From: Flavobacteriaceae bacterium CG2_30_34_30
GTDB lineage: Bacteria; Bacteroidota; Bacteroidia; Flavobacteriales; Flavobacteriaceae
Direction: 5' to 3'
Assembly (NCBI GenBank): GCA_001873105.1
Contig: MNYN01000029.1
Location: 1-53,589, forward strand
Length of the DNA stretch: 53,589 bases
The position numbers and the translations under genes are program-made. Shown here in pieces: positions 31,727 to 39,867 of the stretch. How positions within the stretch are numbered: the first letter of the stretch is position 1; each line of letters starts with the position of its first letter. The notes beneath the pieces were generated by a model. The model was not told where the DNA came from and did not search any database. It saw only the letters and a list, made by a program, of their open reading frames with translations.

Positions 31727-33454
31727 ATGATTTATATTAAACCTGAAATTTTGGAAAAAGTCAATAAATGGCTTACTCCTCTTTTTGACGAAGAAACCCA
31801 AAATAAAATAAAAGAACTCATTGCCCACGACCCGGAAGAACTGGAAGAAAGTTTTTACAAAAATATTGAATTTGGCACTGGCGGCATGCGTGGTGTGATG
31901 GGCGTTGGTGATAACCGAATCAATAAATATACTCTAGGAAAAAACACCCAAGGTATAGCTAACTATATGAAACAGCAATTTCCTGATGAAAACCTTAGAG
32001 TTGCCATAGCATTCGATTGCAGACACAATAGCAAAGCATTTGCAAAAATTGTAGCCGATGTTTTTTCTGCAAATGATGTAGAAGTGTTTCTTTTCACCGA
32101 TTTGCGACCCACACCAGAGCTTTCCTTTGCTGTAAGATATCTTCATTGTCATTGCGGCATAGTGCTTACAGCCTCTCACAACCCTCCGGAATACAATGGA
32201 TATAAAGTGTATTGGCAAGACGGTGGGCAACTGGTTCCGCCGCAAGATGTTGAAATTATCACCGAAATAAATACCTTAAGCTTTTCTGATATAAATTTTA
32301 CAGCGAAAGAAGATAAAATTTTCCCTATCGATACAAAAATCGATGCTGCATTTTTAGAAGCTTCTTTGCAAAATAGCGATTTTAAAACCTCTACAAAAGC
32401 AAAACAAAACCTAAAAATAGTTTTTACATCCCTACACGGTACTTCTATCGTATTAAATCCGGTAGCATTAGAAAAAGCTGGATATACCGATGTTTCTATT
32501 GTTAAGGAACAGGCAAAACCTGATGGTGACTTTCCTACTGTAAAATCACCAAATCCGGAAGAGCCGGAAGCGTTGAAAATGGCATTGCATTTAGCTGACA
32601 AAATAAATGCCGATATCGTTATAGGCACCGATCCTGACGGCGACAGATTAGGTATAGCCGTTAGAAACCATCAAGGAAAATTGATTCTCTTAAACGGAAA
32701 TCAGGTGATGGTTTTAATGACCGATTTTTTATTAGAATACCATCAAAAAAATAATACACTACAAAAAAACGCCTTTGTGGCCTCTACCATAGTTTCCACA
32801 CCTTTAATGGAGAAAATTGCAGCATATTATCAAGTAGAATGCAAAGTGGGTCTCACCGGATTTAAATGGATTGCAAAAATGATTAAAGACTATCCCAATC
32901 AACAATTTATAGGTGGTGGTGAAGAAAGTTTTGGTTATATGGTAAGCGATTTTGTAAGAGATAAAGATGCCGTAACTGCCACATTATTGGCCTGCGAAAT
33001 TGCTGCACAAGCAAAAGAAAAAAACAGTTCTATCTATAATCGTTTGCTGGATTTATATGTAAAACACGGGTTTTACAAAGAGCATCTCGTTTCCTTAGTT
33101 AAAAAAGGAATGGAAGGTGCAGAAGAAATTAACCAAATTATGGCCAATTTAAGAGCAAATCCTCTACAAAAAATTGGAGGATCTAAAGTTATAAGAATAG
33201 AAGATTACAGCACTGGCAAAGCACAAAACATGAAAACCGGGACTTTTGAAACCATGGCCGTTCCTGCTTCCAATGTTTTAATTTACCATACCGAAGATGG
33301 TAGTAAAATTGCTGCAAGACCAAGTGGAACAGAACCAAAAATAAAGTTTTATATTAGCGTACAACTTCCAATGGCAAAGGCAGAAGATTTTGATTTAATT
33401 ACTGAAAATTTAGATCAAAAAATTAAATTAATTGTAAAAGATATGAAAATTTAA
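31727..33454 (+). CDS. Phosphoglucomutase/phosphomannomutase family protein
   Basis: This 575-residue protein is of the alpha-D-phosphohexomutase family. It has the N-terminal FGTGGMRGVMGVG, the phosphoserine loop TASHNPPEYNGYKVYW (Ser near 148), the metal loop GTDPDGDRLGIA (about 301-312), the sugar loop GGGEESFGY (about 400) and the phosphate loop RPSGTEPKIKFY (about 535). It interconverts glucose-1-phosphate and glucose-6-phosphate, or the mannose equivalents. The length fits the Bacteroidota/Firmicutes PgcA-like form. It is followed 42 bases later by an ABC exporter gene, which may have its own promoter. Confidence 0.95.
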   Translation: MIYIKPEILEKVNKWLTPLFDEETQNKIKELIAHDPEELEESFYKNIEFGTGGMRGVMGVGDNRINKYTLGKNTQGIANYMKQQFPDENLRVAIAFDCRHNSKAFAKIVADVFSANDVEVFLFTDLRPTPELSFAVRYLHCHCGIVLTASHNPPEYNGYKVYWQDGGQLVPPQDVEIITEINTLSFSDINFTAKEDKIFPIDTKIDAAFLEASLQNSDFKTSTKAKQNLKIVFTSLHGTSIVLNPVALEKAGYTDVSIVKEQAKPDGDFPTVKSPNPEEPEALKMALHLADKINADIVIGTDPDGDRLGIAVRNHQGKLILLNGNQVMVLMTDFLLEYHQKNNTLQKNAFVASTIVSTPLMEKIAAYYQVECKVGLTGFKWIAKMIKDYPNQQFIGGGEESFGYMVSDFVRDKDAVTATLLACEIAAQAKEKNSSIYNRLLDLYVKHGFYKEHLVSLVKKGMEGAEEINQIMANLRANPLQKIGGSKVIRIEDYSTGKAQNMKTGTFETMAVPASNVLIYHTEDGSKIAARPSGTEPKIKFYISVQLPMAKAEDFDLITENLDQKIKLIVKDMKI

Positions 33455-33496
33455 CTTGAAAAATCTACTGCTAAAAACTCTTATACTTTTGTATTG

Positions 33497-35320
33497 ATGA
33501 ACTACTTCAAAAAAATATTCCGGTTTGCGGGACCCTATAAAATATATGCGGTTTTAAATATTATCTCCAATATTTTTTATGCGCTTTTTGGCACATTGGC
33601 TATGGTTTCTTTATTTCCGATGCTATCTGTTTTGTTTGATAACACCAAGCAATTAAACATCAAACCAATTTGGACCGGTATTGGTGACGCAAAAAGTTAT
33701 GCTGAAAATTCGCTAAATTATTTTGTCACTCAAAAAGCAAATGAAGGGGTTGACGATGTATTAATATTTATGGTAATTCTTGTTATCACCATGTTTTTAT
33801 TCAAGAATTTCTTTAATTATTTAGCTATGTATTTCATTACTTTTTTGCGAAATGGCGTTTTAAAAGATTTGCGAAATGCCCTGTATAAAAAAACCATTGA
33901 GTTGCCCCTCTCCCACTATTCCGAAAAAAGAAAAGGAGATACTATTGCCAGAATAACCAGTGATGTTTTAGAAATACAACACTCCTTTCTTTCCATTTTG
34001 GAGTTGATTGTGCGCGAACCTCTTACTATATTATTTACCATTGTAGCCATGTTTCTTATTAGCGTGAAGCTAACCATATTTGTATTTATTTTTATTCCTA
34101 TTTCGGGCTTCATTATCTCTTTAATAGGAAAATCATTAAAGCGAAAATCGGATAAAGTGCAAAAAGAACAAGGTAATTTTTTGTCTATTTTAGAAGAAAC
34201 CCTAGGCGGATTAAAAATTATTAAAGGATTTAATGCCGAAACTATTTTCTCAAATAAGTTTGAAGAATCTACAAAAAATTTCTATACTTTTTCTAATAAA
34301 TTGTTGAATAGGCAAAATCTTGCATCTCCAGCCAGTGAATTTTTAGGAATAAGCGTCATTGCTGTATTATTATGGTATGGAGGGCAAATGGTTCTAGTGG
34401 AACAAACCCTACAACCTGAATTATTTATCGTTTACATGGGTTTAGCGTATAATATTTTAACACCGGCAAAAGCTATTTCTAAAGCATCGTATGCCGTAAA
34501 AAAAGGAAATGCAGCTGCCGAAAGAATACTAGAAATTTTGGAAACAAAAAACACCATTGAAGACAAACCGAACGCTATTGTAAAACAAACTTTTGACAAT
34601 TTAATTTCCATTGAAAATATTTTTTTTAAATACAATAATGAAATGGTGTTGAAAAACTTTTCTGTCACCATACCTAAAGGTACCACAGTAGCATTAGTAG
34701 GGCAAAGTGGAAGTGGAAAAAGTACAATTGCTAATTTAGTAACCAGATTTTATGACGTCAACCAAGGAGAAATTAAAATAGATGGCATCAATATTAAAGA
34801 CTTGACAATCCATTCTTTACGAAGTTTGATGGGATTAGTAACCCAAGACTCCATACTCTTTAATGACACTATAAAAGGAAACTTACTTTTAGGTAAAGAA
34901 ACTGCAAGTGATACGGAAATAATAGAAGCACTAAAAATAGCAAACGCCTGGGAGTTTGTAAAAGACCTGCCCAATGGCATAGAAACCAATATTGGAGACA
35001 GTGGTAACAAACTTAGTGGTGGTCAAAAACAAAGATTAAGTATAGCTCGGGCAGTACTAAAAAACCCACCAATAATGGTATTAGACGAAGCTACCTCGGC
35101 CCTTGATACCGAAAGTGAACGATTAGTACAAAACGCCCTTGAAAAAATGATGCAAAACAGAACTTCTATTGTCATTGCACACCGTTTATCCACCATACAA
35201 TCGGCTAATTTAATTGTAGTTTTGTCCAAAGGTGAAATCGTTGAACTGGGAACACATCAAGAATTAATCAGCAGAAAAGGCGTGTATAATGGTCTTATTG
35301 AAATGCAATCCTTTGAATAA
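33497..35320 (+). CDS. MsbA-like ABC exporter (fused membrane and ATPase domains)
   Basis: This has 607 residues from the ATG at 33497; a TTG three bases earlier is less likely. Six membrane helices lie in about 15-330. The ATPase domain from about 360 has Walker A LVGQSGSGKSTI (about 397), a Q-loop in LVTQDSILFND, signature LSGGQKQRLSIARA (about 505), Walker B IMVLDEATSALD and the H-loop IAHRLST. It works as a homodimer, probably flipping lipids or exporting a hydrophobic compound. A candidate -7 box TACTTTTG at 33484-33491 is so near that the message could be leaderless. Non-coding DNA with two RNA candidates follows. Confidence 0.94.
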   Translation: MNYFKKIFRFAGPYKIYAVLNIISNIFYALFGTLAMVSLFPMLSVLFDNTKQLNIKPIWTGIGDAKSYAENSLNYFVTQKANEGVDDVLIFMVILVITMFLFKNFFNYLAMYFITFLRNGVLKDLRNALYKKTIELPLSHYSEKRKGDTIARITSDVLEIQHSFLSILELIVREPLTILFTIVAMFLISVKLTIFVFIFIPISGFIISLIGKSLKRKSDKVQKEQGNFLSILEETLGGLKIIKGFNAETIFSNKFEESTKNFYTFSNKLLNRQNLASPASEFLGISVIAVLLWYGGQMVLVEQTLQPELFIVYMGLAYNILTPAKAISKASYAVKKGNAAAERILEILETKNTIEDKPNAIVKQTFDNLISIENIFFKYNNEMVLKNFSVTIPKGTTVALVGQSGSGKSTIANLVTRFYDVNQGEIKIDGINIKDLTIHSLRSLMGLVTQDSILFNDTIKGNLLLGKETASDTEIIEALKIANAWEFVKDLPNGIETNIGDSGNKLSGGQKQRLSIARAVLKNPPIMVLDEATSALDTESERLVQNALEKMMQNRTSIVIAHRLSTIQSANLIVVLSKGEIVELGTHQELISRKGVYNGLIEMQSFE

Positions 35321-35346
35321 AAGTACGTTAACAGAATACAAATAAT

Positions 35347-35430
35347 TAAAAAAAGCGAACCTGTTGGGCTCGCTTTTCTTACTTTTAGTCATCACATTTG
35401 GGGCTCGTGACAACAGGTTTTTCATAAATA
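35347..35430 (-). ncRNA. Structured small RNA candidate 1
   Basis: On the minus strand a promoter is visible: TTTG at 35465-35468, a 20-base spacer and TACATTTA at 35437-35444. The predicted transcript of about 80 nt starts near 35430. Hairpin 1 is GTCAC / GTGATGAC (one bulge) with the loop containing AGCCCCAA. Then comes an A-rich linker, and a terminator hairpin AAAGCGA / TCGCTTT followed by a T-run (35350-35378). The 5' segment AACCTGTTG is also complementary to CAACAGGTT in the terminator loop, allowing a pseudoknot or a switch. No ORF is present. Function is unknown. Confidence 0.5.
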
Positions 35431-35467
35431 GTGATGTAAATGTATAAAAGAAAAACATATATACCAA

Positions 35468-35507
35468 AAATATTTTACATTTTGTCGAAATATTTTACAC
35501 TTTATCG
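35468..35507. repeat. Two 20-bp tandem repeats next to a small-RNA promoter
   Basis: Units 35468-35487 and 35488-35507 match at 18 of 20 positions (AAATATTTTACA, then TTTTGTCG or CTTTATCG). Spacing is about two helical turns, so a bound protein would face the same side. They begin at the -33 element of RNA candidate 1 and extend upstream of it, the place of an activator site. Confidence 0.5.
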
Positions 35508-35604
35508 ATTTTTTATAATTTATTTATAATTATTTCCTACAAATTTCTATTTATTTTCAATACCATTTTTAATTTTACTTAAACGCATCAAAAATTTATA
35601 AAAA

Positions 35605-35691
35605 TAAAGGGCAAGCCTTACAGACTTGCCCTTCCCAAACTTTGTTGACTATTATAATTGGGGCTTATAATAGCAAACGTAACCGCATAAG
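35605..35691 (-). ncRNA. Structured small RNA candidate 2
   Basis: It has the same plan as candidate 1. On the minus strand, TATCTTTA at 35698-35705 is a likely -7 element; a TTTG lies at 35720-35723 but the 14-base spacer is short. Hairpin 1 is CTATTATA / TATAATAG with a loop AGCCCCAAT, followed by a 15-base linker and the terminator hairpin AAGGGCAAG / CTTGCCCTT (35607-35634) with TTATTTTTA behind it. The stems differ from candidate 1, while loop and layout are kept. The remaining bases of 35321-35834 show only the tandem repeat and the sigma-gene promoter region. Confidence 0.5.
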
Positions 35692-35834
35692 ATGGCTTAA
35701 AGATACTAATTTTTTCTTACAAAAAAATTATTTTTACTTTTTAACGTTTTAATTAACCTTTTATCGGCTTTATTTTATAAAAAACAATCCTTTCAAAATT
35801 CAATCTTTTTCTATTATCTTTAGTCTAATAAAAA

Positions 35835-36383
35835 ATGAAATTAGAAACCGAAGAAATACTAATTGCCGATTTACAATCTGAAACCAATAGAGATATTGCT
35901 TTTAGAGAGTTGATTTCACTTTACAAAGAGCGGTTGTATTGGCATATTCGAAAAATTGTTCTAAACCATGACGATGCAGATGATGTTTTACAAAACACCT
36001 TTATAAAAATTTTTAGAAACATTAAAGGTTTTAAAGGTGAAAGCAAATTGTATTCCTGGATGTATCGTATTGCAACCAATGAAGCCATTACATTTATTCA
36101 TAATAAAGCAAAACATAATCAGGTAAGCTCAGAGAAAGTGCAACAAATAGCCATTAATAATCTGGAGGCTGATGTCTATTTTGAAGGAGACGAAATTCAG
36201 TTAAAACTGCAAAAAGCAATAGCTACTTTGCCGCAAAAGCAACAATTGGTTTTTAATATGAAATATTTTGATGAGCACACCTATGAACAACTTTCGGAAA
36301 TATTAGAAACCTCTGTAGGCGCTTTAAAAAGCTCCTATCATATAGCAGTAAAAAAAATTACAGCATATCTTACTGAAAATTAA
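35835..36383 (+). CDS. ECF-type RNA polymerase sigma factor
   Basis: This is a 182-residue sigma-70 family protein. Region 2 lies at about 25-90 (HIRKIVLNHDDADDVLQNTFIKIFRN, with YSWMYRIATNEAITFI). Region 4 lies at about 125-178 (ATLPQKQQLVFNMKYFDEHTYEQLSEILETSVGALKSSYHIAVKKI) with its HTH. It is the first gene of a three-gene operon with an anti-sigma-like membrane protein and a periplasmic partner. A TATCTTTA element at 35815-35822 is a possible -7 box. The targets are unknown; the group controls envelope or stress functions. Confidence 0.95.
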   Translation: MKLETEEILIADLQSETNRDIAFRELISLYKERLYWHIRKIVLNHDDADDVLQNTFIKIFRNIKGFKGESKLYSWMYRIATNEAITFIHNKAKHNQVSSEKVQQIAINNLEADVYFEGDEIQLKLQKAIATLPQKQQLVFNMKYFDEHTYEQLSEILETSVGALKSSYHIAVKKITAYLTEN

Positions 36384-36416
36384 ACCTTTTACACTATTAG
36401 TAGTCTTAATGAACAA

Positions 36417-36938
36417 ATGAACAATAAAAATAATCCTATTAAAAATGCAGGCTTTACTACACCATCCTCTTATTTTGATGGTGTAGAAGAACATGTTTTG
36501 CAACTAGTAAAGTTGGAAAAAAATGGTGCTAAAGCTTTACCTTTTAGCATTCCAAACGGGTATTTTGAAACCTTAGAGGGTCATATTTTAGCAAAACTAC
36601 ATCCTATAAAAAAAGAACATAAATTAATTTCACTTATTCACACCAAAGCATTTAAGTATGTAGCAAGTATTGCAGCAATTACTATTTTATTTGTATCTAT
36701 TTTTGCCGATACTACTATGAGTATGTTTGATTTTGATGCCATTGAACAAAGCCAAATTTCTTATTATGTAGAACAAGGATATATTGATGTATCCGATACA
36801 GAATTAGAAATATTAATTTCGGAACAAGCTTTAAACAACAACCTATTAGGGTTGGATATTTCAAAAGAAGAATTGTTTGAATACTTATCTAATTCCTTAG
36901 AATACAATACATTATCTATAGAAGGGTATCAGCCTTAA
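36417..36938 (+). CDS. Probable anti-sigma factor, single-pass membrane protein
   Basis: This is a 173-residue protein. The cytoplasmic part (about 1-75) contains two similar short motifs, FTTPSSYFDGVEEHVLQLV and FSIPNGYFETLEGHILAKL, which may bind the sigma factor. One membrane helix (about 81-102, VASIAAITILFVSIFAD) follows, then an acidic periplasmic tail of about 65 residues. It has no zinc anti-sigma motif (HxxxCxxC). Its place between the sigma gene and the periplasmic protein gene, 33 bases after the sigma stop, supports the role. The duplicated FxxPxxYF motif is the most notable feature. Confidence 0.75.
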   Translation: MNNKNNPIKNAGFTTPSSYFDGVEEHVLQLVKLEKNGAKALPFSIPNGYFETLEGHILAKLHPIKKEHKLISLIHTKAFKYVASIAAITILFVSIFADTTMSMFDFDAIEQSQISYYVEQGYIDVSDTELEILISEQALNNNLLGLDISKEELFEYLSNSLEYNTLSIEGYQP

Positions 36939-36998
36939 TTTATATTGCTAATGCGTGTTTTTTTACATAAAATTCTGAAAAAATTAAAAATTATTACA

Positions 36999-37436
36999 AT
37001 GAAAAAATTACAAACTCTTTCCATACTTTTATTCTTGTTTTCCATATCCATCCACGCTCAAGGAGACAAACACGAAAAAATAAGAGCCTTAAAAACAGCT
37101 TTTATTACCCAAGAATTAAATTTAACCAGTGCAGATGCCGAAAAATTCTGGCCTGTGTATAATAGTTTTGAACAACGCAAGCACGATTTAAAAGTAAAGG
37201 AGCGTGACGAAATTAAAAATAAAATGGATAACGATGTTCTTACCTTGAGTAATGAAGATGCTCAAATTCTATTAGAAAAAATGGAGTATTTCAGAAATGA
37301 AGAAACAAAACTTGAAATTGAACTCATAAAAAAACTGAAAGAACAATTGCAACCCATTCAAATTATAAAACTAAAAAAAGCGGAATTTGATTTTAGAATG
37401 CAGATGCTTAAAAAGTATCGCGGAGGAAAAAAATAA
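36999..37436 (+). CDS. Periplasmic partner of the ECF system (sensor of ECF sigma, Spy/CpxP-like)
   Basis: I chose the ATG at 36999 (145 residues), which gives a clean signal peptide MKKLQTLSILLFLFSISIHAQ; the ORF start at 36945 would put a polar leader before it. The mature part is helical and charged, with TAFITQELNLTSADAEKFWPVYNSFEQRK and a C-terminal LKEQLQPIQIIKLKKAEFDFRMQML. This matches the family called sensor of ECF-type sigma factor in Bacteroidota and is like the LTxxQ-type periplasmic chaperone Spy in layout. It likely senses envelope stress and signals through the anti-sigma protein. It converges with the next gene, one base apart. Confidence 0.85.
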   Translation: MKKLQTLSILLFLFSISIHAQGDKHEKIRALKTAFITQELNLTSADAEKFWPVYNSFEQRKHDLKVKERDEIKNKMDNDVLTLSNEDAQILLEKMEYFRNEETKLEIELIKKLKEQLQPIQIIKLKKAEFDFRMQMLKKYRGGKK

Positions 37437-37437
37437 T

Positions 37438-38490
37438 TTATTCTTTAAATGTTAATTTAGCAATTTTGTTATTCCCGGAGGCAAACGCTACGCTATCATT
37501 TACAAACTCGATAGCAAAAAATCCTTCCTTACTTAATTCGCGCCAGTTTTTTCCTTGATCATTGGAATACGAAATTCCTAAAGACCCAACTGCCACAATT
37601 TCCTGCCCATTTCTATTCGGAACAAATTTAACAGAAGACCGATAGCCGGGCTCTTTGCCATCACTTACTAATTGCCAAGTTTTGCCACCATCGGTAGTAA
37701 GGGCTTTGTTTGAAAAATTATTTTCTTTGTTATTCCAATCGCCCCCAAAAAGGATTCCGGTGTTATCATCATAAAAATCTACACTATATATCCCTGTCAT
37801 TGCACCACCTTCCACAATTGGTGTATTAAAAACCTTCCAACTTTTCCCTTTATCTGGCGAAAAAAAAACACGGGCTCGCATTCCACCACTTACCATCCAC
37901 ACCTTATCTTCAAAAATCGCAATATTTGAATTACTAGCGGCAAATGCTGCTTCTCCTTTTTCTACTTTTGGCAATACATCACATGATACTTTTTCCCACG
38001 AATTACCGCCATCTTTGGTAATAATTACAGAAAGGCAATCGTTTGTTGGATCGCCCATAGCAATTCCTTCTAGGTTATTCCAAAACTTCATAGCGTCATA
38101 AAAAACCTTCTCTCCTTCTTCATAATATACCTCCTCCATGGAAGTTGCCTCTTTTTCGTTAAAGCCAATTTTATAAATTACCGCCGGATTGGAAATACTC
38201 AATATAAATACAGCCTTATCGGTTTTTGCAATTGCCCGAAAAGACAATAAGCTATCAGCAAATTGAATCGTTGCTAATTTAGGATTCTTGCCATCCACAA
38301 AACCAATTTTTCCATTTGATCCGGCAAACCAAACGCCATTTGCATCCACAGGCTGAATGGCACGGATGCTTACAGAGTCGCTATGTACAATCTCAATTTC
38401 TACATTTGAAATCGATCTGGATGTGTCTTTTTTATCATCAACACAAGAATATACTATAAAAGAAATAATAACAACGAAACATAAACGCAT
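37438..38490 (-). CDS. YCF48-like beta-propeller lipoprotein
   Basis: I chose the ATG at 38490 (350 residues), giving MRLCFVVIISFIVYSC, a lipoprotein signal with Cys16; the longer frame from 38568 adds a non-signal leader. The body has repeated BNR-like units with SxDxGxxW (TKDGGNSWEKV, SPDKGKSWKVF, TTDGGKTWQLV, SNDQGKNWREL), typical of the Ycf48/HCF136-like propeller family. In non-photosynthetic bacteria the function is unknown and probably involves protein binding at the envelope. Its stop is one base from the stop of the convergent ECF-operon gene. Confidence 0.88.
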   Translation of the reverse strand: MRLCFVVIISFIVYSCVDDKKDTSRSISNVEIEIVHSDSVSIRAIQPVDANGVWFAGSNGKIGFVDGKNPKLATIQFADSLLSFRAIAKTDKAVFILSISNPAVIYKIGFNEKEATSMEEVYYEEGEKVFYDAMKFWNNLEGIAMGDPTNDCLSVIITKDGGNSWEKVSCDVLPKVEKGEAAFAASNSNIAIFEDKVWMVSGGMRARVFFSPDKGKSWKVFNTPIVEGGAMTGIYSVDFYDDNTGILFGGDWNNKENNFSNKALTTDGGKTWQLVSDGKEPGYRSSVKFVPNRNGQEIVAVGSLGISYSNDQGKNWRELSKEGFFAIEFVNDSVAFASGNNKIAKLTFKE

Positions 38491-38646
38491 AGCAGTAATT
38501 TTTGATAAATATAAAAACAATTCTTTTAGATTGTGATACCTTTGCCCGGAAGATATTAGATATAGCATTTGAGAAATTAGTTTAAAGTCCTTTTACCTCA
38601 ATGAAATATTTTAGAATAAAAAAGTATTTTATTTATTATAAAATTA

Positions 38647-39855
38647 ATGAAATTACACCGAAATTTAGTTTTTGCTGCTGTAGATGCATTACAAGAAATC
38701 TTTAATGATGGAAAGTATGCCGACAAAGTATTGCAAGGTACCCTAAAAAGAGACAAACGTTGGGGAGCACGTGATAGAAGTTTTATAGCAGAAACCGTTT
38801 ATGATATCGTGCGATGGAAGCGACTTTACGTGGAAATAGCAGAAGTAAAAGAACCCTTTGACAGGCAAAAAGCATTTCGATTATTTACCGTATGGGCTAC
38901 CTTGCGTGGTATCACTGTCCCGGATTGGAAACAATTGGAAGAAACCCCTACACGCAGAATAAAAGGAAAGTTTGATGCTTTATCTAAAATAAGAAAATTT
39001 AGAGAATCCATACCAGATTGGCTAGATGCATTAGGTGAAAAAGAATTAGGCAAAAAATGGGATGATGAAATAGCAGCCCTCAACCAACAAGCAGATGTAA
39101 TTTTAAGAGTAAATACCCTTAAAACCACTATAGATAAATTACAAGCCACCCTATTTGACCTCGATTTAGAAACTGAAAAAATAAAAGGCTATCCAGATGC
39201 TTTAAAGTTAAAAGAAAGAGCAAATGTTTTTCAAACAGAAGCTTTTAGTAATGGCTGGTTTGAAGTCCAAGATGCTTCCTCACAACTAGTAGCAGAATTT
39301 TTAGAAGTTCAACCCGGAATGCGAGTAGTAGATGCTTGTGCAGGAGCCGGTGGTAAAGCACTTCATCTTGCTTCTATTATGGAAAACAAAGGCCAACTTA
39401 TTGCATTAGATATTTATGCCAACAAACTTAATGAATTAAAAAGACGTGCCAAACGAGCCGGTGCTTTCAACATTGAAACTCGTTTAATTGACACAACGAA
39501 AGTGATTAAAAAGCTTCACGAAAAAGCAGACAGAGTTTTAATTGATGCTCCTTGCTCCGGATTAGGCGTTTTAAGAAGAAACCCCGATGCTAAATGGAAA
39601 TTGCAACCGGAATTTATAGAAAACATAAAAAAAACACAAGCTGAAATATTAGATAACTATTCTAAAATGGTAAAACCGGGCGGTAAGATGATTTATGCTA
39701 CTTGTTCCATTTTACCTTCAGAAAATGAAAAACAAATTAAAGATTTCTTAAAGCGAGATACCGGAAAAGATTTTACTTTTGCAAAAGAAAAAAAAGTACT
39801 GCCAAGCACCTCTGGTTTTGATGGATTTTATATGGCACTTCTTGAAAAAAAATAA
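38647..39855 (+). CDS. RsmB/NOP-family rRNA m5C methyltransferase
   Basis: This 402-residue protein has an N-terminal NusB-like helical part (about 1-130), then the SAM methyltransferase domain with PGMRVVDACAGAGGKALHLASIM (about 228-250). LIDAPCSGLGVLRRNPDAKW (about 300-319) contains the motif IV Cys, and MIYATCSILPSENEKQI (about 355-371) contains the catalytic motif VI Cys. Both cysteines are present. It probably methylates 16S rRNA cytosine as RsmB does. A TACCTTTG element at 38537-38544 on this strand could be the -7 box of a 100-base leader. Confidence 0.92.
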   Translation: MKLHRNLVFAAVDALQEIFNDGKYADKVLQGTLKRDKRWGARDRSFIAETVYDIVRWKRLYVEIAEVKEPFDRQKAFRLFTVWATLRGITVPDWKQLEETPTRRIKGKFDALSKIRKFRESIPDWLDALGEKELGKKWDDEIAALNQQADVILRVNTLKTTIDKLQATLFDLDLETEKIKGYPDALKLKERANVFQTEAFSNGWFEVQDASSQLVAEFLEVQPGMRVVDACAGAGGKALHLASIMENKGQLIALDIYANKLNELKRRAKRAGAFNIETRLIDTTKVIKKLHEKADRVLIDAPCSGLGVLRRNPDAKWKLQPEFIENIKKTQAEILDNYSKMVKPGGKMIYATCSILPSENEKQIKDFLKRDTGKDFTFAKEKKVLPSTSGFDGFYMALLEKK

Positions 39856-39867
39856 AAAAAACACCCC

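Noticed and set aside
35264..35467. Minus-strand ORF of 67 codons over small RNA candidate 1
   Set aside because: It crosses the terminator hairpin and the end of the ABC exporter gene; composition and the AGCCCCAA hairpin argue for RNA instead.
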